DNA from: Daphnia pulex
Lineage: Eukaryota; Arthropoda; Branchiopoda; Diplostraca; Daphniidae
Length of the DNA stretch: 64,000 nt
Direction of reading: 5' to 3'
Assembly (NCBI RefSeq): GCF_021134715.1
Contig: NC_060026.1
Span: forward strand, 8,237,001 to 8,301,000
Position 1 is the stretch's first letter. Each line of letters opens with the position of its first letter. Below are positions 47,560-59,486 of this stretch, one piece after another. The position numbers and the translations under genes were made by a program. The notes beneath the pieces are model-generated. The model was not told the origin of the DNA and ran no database searches. It saw only the letters and a program-made list of their open reading frames with translations.

Positions 47560-48960
47560 AAATTTTGAACATTTTAACTCTTCCATTTAAGCTAAAATAA
47601 CCATTTCATTTGTATTGTTACTTTATTCTTTATTGTACCTGAGAAACATCATGAGCATGAGAACTCCCAGAGTTCAGGTAACGAATCGACGATTACATTT
47701 TTGTTATTTTCTGTTTTCGTGCATCCCATGTTCGTTAATAAGCTCCATTTTCTCTGTAATCTTAAACCACAAACTTTTTAATCATATTGTGCTTAAAATT
47801 AAAGATGGATTAAAAACGCTTGGGCAAAAATTAAAGAAAATGAAAGCAGACAACATCGTTCTTATTAATCGTTAGAAGAAATATCGATAGAAAATTATAA
47901 AAAAAGCAATCCAACCAAAATTCAAACTGCTAAAAAGGTTAACAGCAGTTTTCTCACCCGCGCTTGATATCTGCGAATGCATCGGTATTATTTTCATATC
48001 TAATACTCTCATATCGAGTTACACTAGGCCTACCCTACCACAGTGGATAAACAGTAAACATTTTAACCCGCAGACAATTCCTAAGACAACGATTACGATT
48101 ACAATTAAGACCCTCCAGGACCCTATTGGATGGCACGAGCTAATAATAATTATTATTGATTGAAGTGACAAAATTTGCATCGTTTTCCCGGTGTCGTAAT
48201 AATTTTAACTCTGTGGACAGTGAATTTTAAATAGAAAGTTTATTGTGGTCGGTTTTGCTTGCTGCTATATAAAGACGACATCCAACAGCCAGACTACATC
48301 TAAAAATATTGACAGAAACAACAAATGTTAGGAAAAGTTGAAATTGAGACAGAGAGGGTAATCCAAATTTTTAAAGATTTTTAATGGATGAATAAATTGA
48401 ATAAAGGTTTCCATGTAATTTACTGGTTTCTTGGTATAAATAGCCTCCAGTTTTTGGCAGTACGTATCAGAAATTAGTATTAAAAGACGAATCTCTTACT
48501 TACTTTCGTACATAACGTAAAATGATTATTTCTGCAGTAAAAGCTATTGCCTTATTGCACAATTAAATATAAAACCAGACTATTTTTCATTTTGATAAGC
48601 ACCGAAATGAAATAACTTGCAGAAGTGAACCCACGCTAAGATAAATTCATATAAACATCAGCATATCTAACTTGAATTTTTCAGGTTTTTCAGGTTCAGA
48701 TAGCAGCCAATATTCGCGAATAAAATCTTAAAGGACAAAATTTGTTCAACCGTTTGCTGAGCAAGAATTGGATGTGTTAAATTCGCTGCAAGCACCATCA
48801 GTTAAGGTAGGCACTGTTCCGTATACATACGCATAGTTACCAATCAATTAGTCGGTAGTTATAAACCATAATAAAGAAAGGTGTAACTCGTTTTCATAGG
48901 TTAAAATAAATCTATTTCCGATTTTGTTAAAGATGGTAAACGCCATCGAAGAAGAAAAAT
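47560..48960. other. No gene recognised
   Basis: Non-coding spacer upstream of the kinase relic. Short open patches near 48,680-48,800 may be remains of its first exon. Confidence 0.4.
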
Positions 48961-48974
48961 TTTTCTTTAAGGGA

Positions 48975-50080
48975 CAAAATTAAGGATGTAAAAAGGAGTT
49001 TACTAAAGGAAGTTTTGCGTATGTGTATGCTGGATATTTTAACAAAAAAAGGATTAGTTTTGACCAAGGCATTGGCGGCAGAGCAAAAAAATAATCAGAA
49101 AAGAAGCTCTAATAAGAAGACTTCTGAAAGCTGATTGTTTTGACGACTGGAAAACTATGGTAACGAAATTTAAAAAATCCAATAATAAAGATAAATATTT
49201 CGACCGGAAAATTATCCCGCAAATTTTTGCTCACGAGGACAAAGATGAATGGAGGTAAGAAAATAACCGTATATAATCTGTAATAGTATAATAAATTTGA
49301 TTATGCCGAACGTCTATAAGATCCACTGATTTAAAAAGTATTAAATTTTTTTCTAAAGATATTTTGCCTTGGAGCCATACATTTCCACTTTGTACGATTA
49401 CTGCCGCTGTGATGGACAGTACAAGGGACCAACGTTGCTCAGCAAATCTCAAGTCATTGATCAAATGATCAGCGGAATCAAGTATCTGCATAACTTAGAG
49501 TATCCACACGGGGATCTTAATCCGCTCAACATTATCATTTCTCGAGACGGGCGAATAAAACTATCCGATTTCGGATTGTCGAAACTTAGTTATACCAAAT
49601 CAAACCAACCAGATAATCTCTCGATTCAAATTCTGGAGATCTGTTGAAGGAAATACTGGCTGAAATAGACTTCAGGGAAAGATAGTAAGCGCAACCATGA
49701 AATTGTGAACAGCGAAAATCTAAATTTTTCCTACAAAAGAGGCTGGCTTTTTCGCTCTGGGATGCTTGATTGTTTATTTCCTTTTAACGGGTGTGCATCC
49801 GTTTGGATATGATATTCAAGCCATCGAATATAATATGAAGAACAACAATCCAATCAACTTGGAAAGAAAATGACCAGAACGTTTAATATTCTTTATGTAT
49901 GTTACATACTACTGTATTACTTAAAATAATTCATATCTATCTGATAACCAGAATTTCACGAGGATCATACCAAGCCGTTTCAATCTGCACTCGACAATAT
50001 GATACGACAACCGGAACATTTATCGAAATGGTGGCGCAAAGCTATCAAACAATTTGAAGAGACGCTATTACGTATAGTCA
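48975..50080 (+). pseudogene. IRE1-like kinase relic 1
   Basis: Plus-strand blocks in kinase order: a glycine-loop-like KGSFAYVYAGYF (about 48,990-49,040), then frame-broken N-lobe and the SNNKDKYFDRKIIPQIFAHE helix. A good GTAAGA donor at 49,257 and CTAAAG acceptor join YFALEPYISTLYDYC. The C-lobe has HGDLNPLNIIISRDGRIKLS and SDFGLSKL. Its catalytic loop is HGD in place of HRD. Later blocks give FALGCLIVYFLLTGVHPFGY (about 49,750-49,810), a signature shared with the IRE1 kinase-RNase family. Multiple frameshifts show it is dead. No RNase (KEN) domain is seen. Confidence 0.65.
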
Positions 50081-50414
50081 TTCATTTATTTGTCTTATCC
50101 ATCAATCAATTGATTTGTTTTTGATTGGATTGTTCGGAATGTAACACTTTGCCGGAAGTGTCTACCGGTAACATACCAAAATATGAGGAAATAAACGACA
50201 CCTGAGAATAAGGTGTAAACCCAATGGACTTTTCTTTCACACTGATTTATTTCTAGCACAAAAGTGGGCGGCTTACACACTTGGGGTAAGGGTACAATGG
50301 TGACAACGGGGCCACCTAACGGGGGCCCCGAAGGAAATAATCGTTAAGATGACGCGGCAAGCGACTCCGACGGCCAGATCTTGAAATAGGGTGTTGGGGT
50401 GTCAATACATTCCC

Positions 50415-51200
50415 AACATGGACAGTGAAAGTATACAATGATAAAAAAAATGGCGAAGGGTCGTTCGGTAAAGTATATAAAGGAAAATACCAGGGGGGTC
50501 AGGTTGCTGTCAAAGAAATTGAAATTAAAAAAGACAAAACAAGAAAAAGTTTAACCGAAAGAGAAATTGAGGAAAATAAAAAATTGGATCACGAAAATGT
50601 GTTGAAGTTGTTTCGGTTTACTTCTGAAAATAAGTATATGTATGACAAATTAATCATGATAATTTATTTTTTATGTAATAAAAATAATTACCAATAAATC
50701 TTATTGGATACAGATAAATGGTCCCGGAATTGTGCGCTGGGACCCTAACAGACTTTTGCGATGATGCCGCTAGTAGCGGCATAGGTCCCTTGTATCTATA
50801 TAGCGGCCCGCTTGAATGCTTGATGACATAGTTTTATATCAAATCGTCAATGGATTGCATTAAATTCACTCCCGAAATTTGGTCCATCGCGATGTAAAAC
50901 CGGATAATATCCTCATTTCCAAAACTACGCCGGTCCAAATGAAGTTGTCCGATCTAGGTTTGGCTAAGAAGAAAACCAAAGAAGGCTGTTTTTCGCAGAG
51001 TGCTATCAGGGGAACTCCTTTATGGATGGCACCTGAAAAGTTGGAAGATTTTGACTCAATGTCTGTGACTCTTGATGAAGAAACAGTCCAAACGGACACG
51101 TTTTCAACAGGTTGTGTATTCTTCTACTTTCTAACTCGTCGATGGCACCCATTCAATAAGAAGAAGGAAATTGTGAATGAGAAACATTCCGAGCTTGTAA
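50415..51200 (+). pseudogene. IRE1-like kinase relic 2
   Basis: Better preserved than relic 1. It shows the glycine loop GEGSFGKVYKGKY and VAVK with the ATP-binding Lys (50,455-50,515), then a short non-coding gap or intron at about 50,640-50,716. Next come PELCAGTLTDFCDD, a frameshift near 50,822, an in-frame TAA at 50,861-50,863 just before IHSRNLVHRDVKPDNILI, then KLSDLGLAKKKTKEG (DLG in place of DFG), GTPLWMAPEKL and DTFSTGCVFFYFLTRRWHPF. The last motif is typical of IRE1-type kinases. After residue-equivalent WHPF the sequence turns into an unrelated charged tail. One frameshift and one stop make it a pseudogene. Confidence 0.75.
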
Positions 51201-51391
51201 AACCAGAGAGAGAGACCAGGAGGGAGGTAGTGCTAGAGGAGCTTAAGGATCGTGCTGGGGTGTATGCGGAAAGAAGAGAAGAGAGATAGACCGGTGCGAG
51301 TGGGGGACGTTGTTATGCACTAACATTTTGACTACTCTGAATACAAGATCTACTATATAACCTCCTGGTAATTTCCTTGGCATGTGTTAGA

Positions 51392-53745
51392 ACATGAAGA
51401 AAGTGTCAAGATTCGCAAGGAAACGTGCTGTTGGATTGTCAAAATTGTTGGAAACTACAAAAGAAGCCAGTTTTCAAACTGTTGTTGAGCAGCCGATACG
51501 TTTTCCAGTTACAAGGTAATATGCACTAATTTGGACAAATACAGGTCGGGACTTTCAAATTACATTGTAAACTTTTTTAATTACGTGCACAGAAATGAAG
51601 AGGTAGAAAACACCACTATCACAGATGATGCAGTCCAACTACTGCAGATTAATGTTGGGAACAAGGATAACATAATCAAGTCTCATAGTTCTGGTAATAT
51701 TCTTGAAATTACTGAGCCTTCAGAAACTACCGATAGTGGTGTGAATAGTGCCAATCACGTTCAGCATATTTCTAGCAAAAAAAAATTTTGAAAACAAACT
51801 TGCCTTATTATCTGTAATGAAAAGACTTTCTCTAAGCGCCCTTGGAGCAATTGCTAAGTAAATAGTAGCACTGGGTCACAAGATACCGATAGACCTAAGG
51901 ACTTTACTCCAAACAACCAATGCTTCAATAAATAGCAAGTAATTCTATCATTTCTCTTTGAAAAAAGGTTCTTGGCAAAGTTGAAGAAAGGCTTGGTTGA
52001 CCGACTTACTATCAAAATCCATATTAAGATTGATGGTACTAGTGACTTCAAAATGAATTCCGTCGACCTATGACCAATACTATGTCGCGTAACCAATTCA
52101 CTTGATTCTTTGCCTTTTATGGTAAACCTTTTTGCTGGTAAAGGAAAACCTTCAAATTTGGAACAATTTCTCCGACCATTTCTTACTGAACTGATCCAAC
52201 TGCAAAGTGAAGGTTCAGAATTTGAAGGCAAAGTTTATGCAGTCGAAATAACTTCTTTCGTCTGTGACGCTCCTGCTAGACAATTTCTAAAGGCTATTAC
52301 TGGGCATGGGGGCTATGGTGGATGCGATCGTTGCAGCCAAAACCAGTGTATTTGATCTAGTCTATCACTGCCTTACTTTCCCAGAGTTAGACGATGTTTT
52401 TCTTCGAACAGACGCCACTTTCCGCAATCAGGTACACAAGAATCACCACAAAGGAAGGAGTCCACTGCTTCATTTAAAGATCAACCTGATATCGAGTTTC
52501 CCTTTGGACTACATGCATCTTGTTTTTCTTGGGGTTTTTAAACGGTTGCTGACGATTTGAACAGGATGCTGGAGCTAGAAGCATTTTAAACATCGACTTA
52601 GCACATGGAAGAATTTTCAACTGGAGCAAAGATATGTAGGATTCGTCTGTCGTATCCAGAAGAATTTCATAGAATTACTACTACAATGAAATATCCCAAT
52701 CAGCTAAAAGCCAACAAACTGCGTAAAATTTTTCTTCATATTGGACCAGTAATCTTCAAGGGAATTTTATAAACAGAAAAGTAAACCCATTTTTTGTATT
52801 AACAGTTGGAAATTCGTATTCTCTGCTCTAGTATACGTTGTCTAAAACCTACTCTTAATTGGCTCAAGATTTTTTGCAATATTTTGCTTTTCAATTTGGA
52901 GAAATTTATAGCAAGAACCACCTCATTCACAATGTTCATTCACTCATTCATTTAGTTGATGACTTGAGATCGATGGCTCACTTAATTGATTTTTGCTCTG
53001 CTTTTCCATATGAAACTTTCTGGGGTCACGTGAAGATGCTTTAAAAATGCTTTTTAAAATTGGGTTCCGTCTTTTGCAATGATAACAACTAATAAATAAT
53101 AAATAATAACACTTGTATTTCCCCATATGGATTTCAGAGTTTGGCGTAATGTTGTATTCAGCTCGTCATTTCATAGATCAATGTCGTACAGAAATGCAGT
53201 ATTTGCAGAAGGTTGGTTTACCGATGTAACTTAAATTTTGCAGTGTAATTTTCAAGCTGAGTCCTATGCTAAACCAATGTAGGAATTCAACTACTGCGAA
53301 TAATCCTCACTTTAATATGTAATGTTGGCAAAATTGTGGCTACGATTAGAATTTTTGTATTGGACTGGCAAGTTTGACCAAATGCGGTACCAAACTCTTC
53401 ATCATTATGTCTGCTTTGGTCTAAGCTGAGAAAATCGGTGTCAGCGGAATGTTGGTTAACCTATCAGAAACTTGTCCCTTTAGTGGTGAATATTTGAACT
53501 TGTCCCTATTCTAAACTAATCTTGAAATCCTTTCATTACAAATTATTTGTTGGATACATTGGTTATCTGCGATGTACAAAACATGAAAATCTCAAAGGTG
53601 CATACAGACATTGGGTTGGTAGCGGGGTACTTACATTGGTTGAACCTGACTTTTCAAACGTGGCCCAATTTGCATATTGGCCTGGCTGTTTAAAACGTAA
53701 TTCCAATATTTTTCAAGCCGTGACCCCATTTGCATTCATTTAAAT
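51392..53745 (+). pseudogene. TNP2/CACTA-like transposase relic (copy B)
   Basis: Starts with a basic MKKVSRFARKRAVGLSKLL exon (51,392), followed by an acidic Ser/Thr-rich exon to 51,790. Then come PFMVNLFAGKGKPSNLEQFL and ITSFVCDAPARQFLKAITGH with GGCDRCSQ (the zinc-type CDAPAR...C-x2-C segment, 52,110-52,355). Further blocks are SFPLDYMHLVFLGVFKR (52,495-52,550) and HNVHSLIHLVDDLR...SAFPYETFWGHVK (52,920-53,040). It is the same family as copy A at 12.6-14.7 kb and retains the CDAPAR block that copy A has lost. The frame is broken at several joints. A downstream conserved block at 53,522-53,743 (YRHWVGSGVLTLVEPDFSNV) opens the accessory ORF or the transposase tail. Confidence 0.72.
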
Positions 53746-54425
53746 AGATTAACCAACGCTAACCTTACCGAAATGAACATAGGCTTGACATATTGGGCAA
53801 TATTGCGAGCAATATTGTTTCTTGCCCGTGAATCAGGCACGTCAGTTGATGTTGATTTCCACCATGGCCCACCAAGTTATCCGATTTTGCAACAATATTG
53901 TGTTTTTGATCCAAACAAGTGAAATGGCTAATTATGCCCCTTCCCAGAACCTAATTTTGTAAAAAACAGAACCAAAACGAAACTGCCAAATACTAATTAT
54001 GCCGAGCCTTCATCATCATCATCGGAGCGTCCGGCAACAAAGAAGTCTAACAAGTAGTGCAATTTACACCTGTAGCTCCACGTATTCCCCAAGGTACATT
54101 CATTATGGAATTTTGTTATATTTTTCTCTCAATACAGTGTTCATGTTGCCTTGTGTATTTCAGGAAATAAAGTTAACTCGGAACCGAAAAGTGAAAGAGA
54201 GTAACCATAAGGAAAAGGGTGATGGCTCTACAACACAAGCAGGTGATTCTATACGGGTTTTGAAGGTGATATGGTGAAATAGCATACTATTTTTTCTTCA
54301 TTGCAGAAGCTCTAAAAAACATAACAACGGCAACATCAAATAAGACTGTAACCAAAGCCCAGAAGTCAAAAGGTACGATATGTAATAATTTGAATTATGA
54401 AACTGTAAGTCCGGATTATAACTTT
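52689..54425. repeat. Left copy of a long direct repeat (9.6 kb apart)
   Basis: From AAATATCCCAATCAGC at 52,689 the sequence is nearly identical to 62,284 onward, through the transposase C-terminal exon, YRHWVGSG block and SSSSSERP exon. Differences are scattered substitutions, a 28-bp segment near 53,480 absent from the right copy (between repeats of ACTTGTCCCT) and a 6-bp indel near 53,855. Confidence 0.95.
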
Positions 54426-55100
54426 TTATATTTGTGGTATAGTAACTCCTGCTGAAAAGCCAGAGTCTGATTCGTCTGTTCTGTAACAAGCTCACCCTTC
54501 TGTCCCTTTAGAAAGAGTTCTGAAAATCTAGATCACAATAGCTCTGAAGAATCTACGTCAGAGGACGAGGTGAAAGAAAGGAATTCAAATGACTGAAATA
54601 CGCCTTCAGAACGGGAACTCATCCAGCAAAAGAAGAAGGGGGAGGGGTGTTTCACGAACAAGATGAAGAGACCAGAAGATGAAACGGTAACTCAACCGAT
54701 AGAAGGGGGTGTGGCTCACGTCCAAATGAGAGAAACCAGAGAAATTTTGGTGTAAAACGACGAGGTAATACAGGATGTTATTTCTGTAAGCGATGAAGAC
54801 ATATTGGGTAAGGAAAATGTCTTTATTGGTACACCTAAGTGACAACTACTAAAGATTTCTTTTGTTTACTTGTTTGTTGTTGTAGTAATCCAGCAGGCAG
54901 AAAAAGCAATGTTGGTACAGGTTGACGTTGCAAAAATGCTTATTGAGATCAAAATGGGAATACAGCAGCTGACTGACTTGTTCATGACGAGGAGACTTGA
55001 AATCGCTACCAACCTGCCTACACCAATTAATGGCTCGCCATGCTCAACTGACTGTGCCGATGAGTTTCCTGTGACAACTCCCAGCTAGCATGTCTTTATT

Positions 55101-56100
55101 GGTAAAATATTTTTTTCCGACAATATTCTTCGATCGATAACCCACATATTGGTATAATATTATATTATTACTTTGTTGCGACAAGGTGGCTGTTAAATTT
55201 TTTTGTTATATTACCAATAAATGACTATTATCAAAGATGAATAAATTAATATAATTTTTTTTTATTTTCCCAATAACGGATCATTAAATAATGATTACAT
55301 CGTTTTCTATGATAAAGCTATAGTCTTCTACATTTCAAAATCCTAAATGATTGGATAGCTGCTGTCTTTTAAGCCGAGAGTGGGTTTGAACCATCGTCCT
55401 TTGTGTCACCAATCCAACACTATAACCACTACACCAGAAACGGTGATGATAATAAAGTCCCGATGTGACCGGATGGATAGTGCATACTTACACATTGTCA
55501 TGGTTATAGCCCAGCGTGAGCAAAATCGATTTAATTTACATCAGTGTAGAAATTTATGATTATTGAGACTATTTGTTTCATAAGTCATTTGTTTGCTGCA
55601 AGTGGGTTTGAACCAACCTCCATAGAATTACCTATATGGATATATAATAATAGCAGTTTTAACATTTCATCTCCTTAACGTTTAAGATAAATTATATTAC
55701 GTTAGCGCGAAGGTAGAGTTTTAAATTCGAAGTACGTAAGTTAGTTGTTCGAGACTTGTGCAAGATATGGATTTTAAGAAAATTGGATTGTTCAGTTAGG
55801 CAATTGTATGCAGAACTAACGAATTGAATACGATATAAAACTTTTAGGATTTTGAACGCATGTTAAATGTAAAAGACTATAGCTTTTTCATAAAAAAAGG
55901 ATTTATTATTTTTTTAATGGTCCGTTATTGGGAAAATAACAAAAAGTAATATTGATTTATTCATTTTTCATAATAGCCATTCATTGGGAAAACAACAAAA
56001 CAATTTAACAGCCACCTTGACGCAGCAAAGTAATAATCTAATATTATACCAATATGTGGGTTATCGACCGAAGAATCTTCTCGGAAAACAATATTTTACC
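55101..56100. mobile_element. Inner element with about 236-bp terminal inverted repeats
   Basis: GGTAAAATATT...CATTTC at 55,101-55,336 is matched in reverse complement at 55,865-56,100, through shared blocks such as CGATAACCCACATATTGGTA, AAGGTGGCTGTTAAATT and TTTTCCCAATAACGG. The arms differ at roughly a fifth of positions, so it is old. The centre (55,337-55,864) is unique and includes a minus-strand tRNA-like segment. Confidence 0.85.
55375..55447 (-). repeat. tRNA-derived SINE-like segment
   Basis: Read on the minus strand it gives TGGTGTAGTGGTTATAGTGT (A box) and GATGGTTCAAACCCACT (B box). Nearly the same sequence occurs in plus orientation at 56,283-56,350. It does not fold as a complete tRNA. 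A pol III SINE head is likely. Confidence 0.55.
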
Positions 56101-56282
56101 ATTACGGGACTAGACTTATCCATTTTTTGGCCGTAGGAACATCCTTGGCGAGATCCTCTGCATCTGTCTATTGCCTGTCGGGACAAACCCCTATAGGGAA
56201 TTCCCTCTTAACCCTTGTTTACGTGGCTTCTAGAAGTTAAAAACTTTTATTGCATCAAGTCGAAAAATATTTGTAATACCGA

Positions 56283-56350
56283 TCTTGGTGTAGTGGTTAT
56301 AGCATTGGATTGGTGACTGAAGGTGTGATGGTTCAAACCCACTCAAGGCC
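56283..56350 (+). repeat. tRNA-derived SINE-like segment
   Basis: TTGGTGTAGTGGTTATAGCA followed by GATGGTTCAAACCCACTC. It is the inverted partner of the copy at 55,375-55,447 and lies outside the inner element but inside the outer one. Confidence 0.55.
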
Positions 56351-57164
56351 AAAATCAAGAACTTGTCTAATAACAAGTAGAAGATAAATAAATATTCCAC
56401 GATGGACTATATAACCATATACACAACAACCAGATTTCCGTCAAAATTTTAAAAGTAGTAAAACTTTTATTTTACCAATAAAAGTGAAAAAAGTAAAACA
56501 AGTTGAAAAAATATTGTGAGCCAACAAATTTGGGTGCAAAAATATATTGGAAAAATATTTAAAAAAATTATTTTACCAACATCTCAATTGTAGGAATATA
56601 ATATTTTAGCAATATTTGGGAAATATACTCTGCTAGCTGGGCTCAGACGTTTTTCGAGGAACTTGAAGTTAAGATGAGGAATGATGCAACGCTAAAGACA
56701 CAAATCAGAAACGTCCTGACCCTGGTGAGGACCAACAAGAGCCTAAAGGCTATTGTCAGAAATGTATTAAAGAGCCTTATGTCTAAAGAGCTCAGAATGA
56801 TGTACTTCCCCCGTAAAAAAACTAAAGTTAAACACGTCTTTACTGATATGTAGATGATTTGTTCCTTTGTAATCGGTAAACTTTTAAAGCAATTCCCTTT
56901 TTTCTACCTGTTTTAATCTTTTTTGTTTACTCTTTAATTTAGACATAATTTGGCGTTGGGCCAGCAACACCAGCCAAGAGTTGACAAACGACACCATTCT
57001 AAAGGAAATGGGATTAGACACTTACGCTAATGCAGCGGATGAGGACGGTGGGGTCGCTGATAGGAAGAAACTCACTGCCATTAAGAAAACTGCCATAGAC
57101 AAGTTTTTAAAGCAAAAAGTACGACGTGGAACGGCAGACGAAGCCGTCAACAACGATTAAACTT

Positions 57165-58215
57165 AAAAAACACGTAATTTGGAGTTGTTTGCTCTTTGCT
57201 ACCACGTTTAATAAACTGTATTGGCAGCTATATCTGTTTTCGTTTCATTAATTAGCCCAATCCCCATTTTTGATCTGTTCCAATGCACCGTCTGTTTCAG
57301 AAACCTTGCATTGGCTTCAGTTCGTAACCGCACATATATGGTGATTTGGTACAACATTGTTGTTTACATATGATTCTTTATCATGGTTAAACATTGGCTT
57401 CAAATAACGGTCTTTCAAGATGGAGATGAGTCAGGCACAAGATAGAGCCAATATTCCACCGATATTCCACCAAGGTCGTATTGGCCCAATGCTAAAATTG
57501 GACGAATGGTGGACCTGTCTCATATCGATCTTGGAACAACGTTAAATTTGCTTCCAGCACAATATTGGTCCAATGCAGCAATTGTTTCAGAAATCTCATG
57601 TTGGTTGCAGTTCGTAACCGCACATATGTGGTGCATTCGCACAAAGGTACACTTTCTCCTTACAGTAGATTCAGTGAGATGATGCTTACGATGCGCGAAA
57701 TGATGAGAATTCGTCCAGATGTGTAAATAGACAATACGACCGGTTAGTATCGTTGAACTTCCTGGAATTGGAGACAATTAGTTGGGCTAGATTTATCCCG
57801 GCTGTGGACGTCGACCACACCGAGGAGCTACAATCAGAGGCGGCCTGAAAGTAGGATGGGATGGTCCAACGGTTGCGTCTTCTGGCATCTGCGGAATTGA
57901 GCCTAAACACGGATGTCGTCTGCAAATTCCCAATGGGTAAACGGTGAATGGTCCTGAATCCAGATACTTACAACATTTCCTATTCAAAAAAATATTCTAA
58001 GTCCACTCAAATACAAGTTACAAAGCCTGGACTCTCTACTGAGTCCAAGCCGACAACAAAGACAATTCAACGGGTATTTGACCTGAGGGGGAGGACTCAA
58101 GACTCGGGACAGGAAGGTTCAATGAAGAGACGCTTACTGTTTGAGTGTTTGTGAATGGATCATTGAGCTAACCTGAAATCGGCCAACTCAAGATGGTGTT
58201 TTGAGCCAGGACTCT
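57165..58215. repeat. Spacer with a 288-bp-spaced direct repeat
   Basis: CAGTTCGTAACCGCACATAT with GTGGTG-like ends occurs near 57,318 and again near 57,606. It is preceded both times by a CAGAAA...TTG block and by CCAATG motifs, so a unit of about 288 bp has been duplicated and has diverged. CAATATTGG-like motifs recur. No gene is visible. From about 57,790 a possible decayed DIRS-type leader begins. Confidence 0.5.
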
Positions 58216-58225
58216 TTTGTGCTTT

Positions 58226-58440
58226 CGTGGGGCCTCTAAAGTGAGAAATTCTCCCATGAGACTATTTCCTATAAACTCCGCTTACGCTTCGGCCTGGGGA
58301 GTTTTGTCAGATTGGTGTGTGGGAAGGCGTTCCGATCCCCTGTGCAATGACGTAACTGTGGTAGCAGCCTTTTTAGCCGACCAGGCAAATTCTAAGGCGT
58401 ATAGCACGATTGGTGTTTATCGCTGGGCGGACCTCGATGG
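58226..58440 (+). pseudogene. DIRS-type tyrosine recombinase fragment (N-terminal core-binding domain)
   Basis: The plus strand encodes INSAYASAWGVLSDWCVGRR followed by SDPLCNDVTVVAAFLADQAN and KAYSTIGVYRWA. This is the characteristic 'yasaW..w..Wc..R..dP...' SAM-like domain of tyrosine recombinases from DIRS retrotransposons. Homology ends abruptly at about 58,440, where the tRNA array begins. The catalytic R-H-R-Y half is absent. A dead fragment. Confidence 0.6.
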
Positions 58441-58485
58441 GCTGTCGTCGTTCAATTTGTATCAAGAAGTATACCAGAGGTGCAA

Positions 58486-58556
58486 GCATGGATGGTTCAG
58501 TGCTAGAATGCGCGCCCGCCACGCGGGCGGCCCGGGTTCGATTCCCAATCGATGCA
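58486..58556 (+). tRNA. tRNA-Gly(GCC) copy 1, probably pseudo
   Basis: Seventy-one bases in tRNA-Gly layout with anticodon GCC. It has an acceptor-stem G-G mismatch, a T-stem with two A-C mismatches (CCCAA in place of CCCGG) and C in place of the universal U33. It is the most damaged of the four Gly copies and sits at the left edge of the array. Confidence 0.7.
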
Positions 58557-58606
58557 TTTTAATCACCGTTGCCTACGACACATTGGTAGAATCTACTCTA
58601 TTGAGT

Positions 58607-58957
58607 TTATTTTGCTGATATTCTTGCGCAGTACGCGTAAGGACGGTTCTTAGTGGTTAGTGGTGGTTGAAGCAATCTCTTTAAGCGGACTCTTTTTTGT
58701 TTGCGAGATTGGTTTAGATTACTTAATCTTCCTTTGATCATACCAATTGGCGAATAAACCATTTGTAGGACAGAGAGGTACAAGTTATATCCATCGCCAG
58801 ACTCTGTGTTTGTATCGTGGAAACCCAAGATAGTTATCGGTTCAAACTCGTCGTGTTCCAACTGCTGTGGTAATCGACATTCAGACGCAAATGTTCCCCC
58901 TTTTGTAAACTCACTTGGTTCTATGCTCTCCCATTCCAAAAACTGTAGTCCCGTGTA
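58607..58957 (-). pseudogene. Unknown exon, array copy 1
   Basis: On the minus strand a T-rich tract ending in CTTTAG precedes an open frame starting IYTGLQFLEWESIEPSEFTK, with QLEHDEFEPITILGFHDTN and YNLYLSVLQMVYSPIGMIKG, open for about 115 codons to a stop. It looks like a captured 3' exon of a host gene. I do not recognise the protein. No ATG opens the frame, so it is not a gene by itself. It lies between the two tRNAs of the unit. Confidence 0.45.
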
Positions 58958-59132
58958 GATCTAAAGTCACATTTTGATAAAAAGAAAAAAAAACAGCTGA
59001 CTAAGATTCAAATTGAATTAGGATACATGTGTGTTGAGATAACAAGATATAGAAACAATGGTGATTAGTGTTATTTGAACGTTGTATCCGTTTTAAAAGC
59101 CTAAACATACCTTAACAAGAAATATTTTTGCT

Positions 59133-59204
59133 TGATCTCGACGTGATTTGAACACGCAACCTCCTGATCTGGATTCAGACGCGCTACCATTGCGCCACAA
59201 AATT
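59133..59204 (-). tRNA. tRNA-Trp(CCA) copy 1, probably pseudo
   Basis: A 72-base tRNA-Trp on the minus strand with anticodon CCA. The first acceptor pair is A-C, base 32 is A, and the anticodon stem has a T-G pair. The D and T arms look sound. No T run follows closely. Confidence 0.7.
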
Positions 59205-59486
59205 TTGATTTTCGATGTAATTACTATCGTTATATTTTGGGAACTACGGTGTCTTTTATAAAGGAATAGATTTTGATGGTAAGATTGATTATCACACGAA
59301 CACATTTAGTCTTTTGAAAGAGTCAGTCAGATTAGTCAGGTTATTTTTTTATATTTCCTTGGATCTTTTGATCGCCACAAGCCTTGATTTCCGTAATGAA
59401 AGCTAACAAGCTTAGGCATGATAGTCGGCTACAATAGATGGGTTGTCGTCGTGCAATTTGTATCAAGAAGTATACGTGAAGGGCAA

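Larger units (their letters stand above)
55080..56641. mobile_element. Foldback-type element with CCCAGCTAGCA ends, inside a coding exon
   Basis: CCCAGCTAGCA at 55,080-55,090 is inverted at 56,631-56,641. The coding sequence breaks off exactly at the left end and resumes just after the right end, so the whole 1.56 kb is an insertion in the accessory ORF. It contains a second, 1,000-bp inverted-repeat element and two tRNA-like pieces in opposite orientation. No transposase is present. Confidence 0.8.
53990..57160 (+). pseudogene. Accessory ORF of the copy B transposon (DUF4806/BEN-like end), interrupted
   Basis: Downstream of the transposase on the same strand are short exons rich in Ser, Lys and Glu (PSSSSSERPATKKSNK at 54,001). 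They are followed by QQAEKAMLVQVDVAKMLIEI...DEFPVTTPS (54,890-55,088). At 55,080-56,641 a foldback element interrupts the exon. Past it, TFFEELEVKMRNDATLKTQI and KSLKAIVRNVLKSLMSKELR (56,645-56,790) and a last exon with LTAIKKTAIDKFLKQKVRRG (57,070-57,120) continue. The C-terminal pattern resembles DUF4806, a domain common in arthropod TE-linked proteins, with BEN-like as the alternative. Stops between blocks and the insertion make it inactive. Confidence 0.5.
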
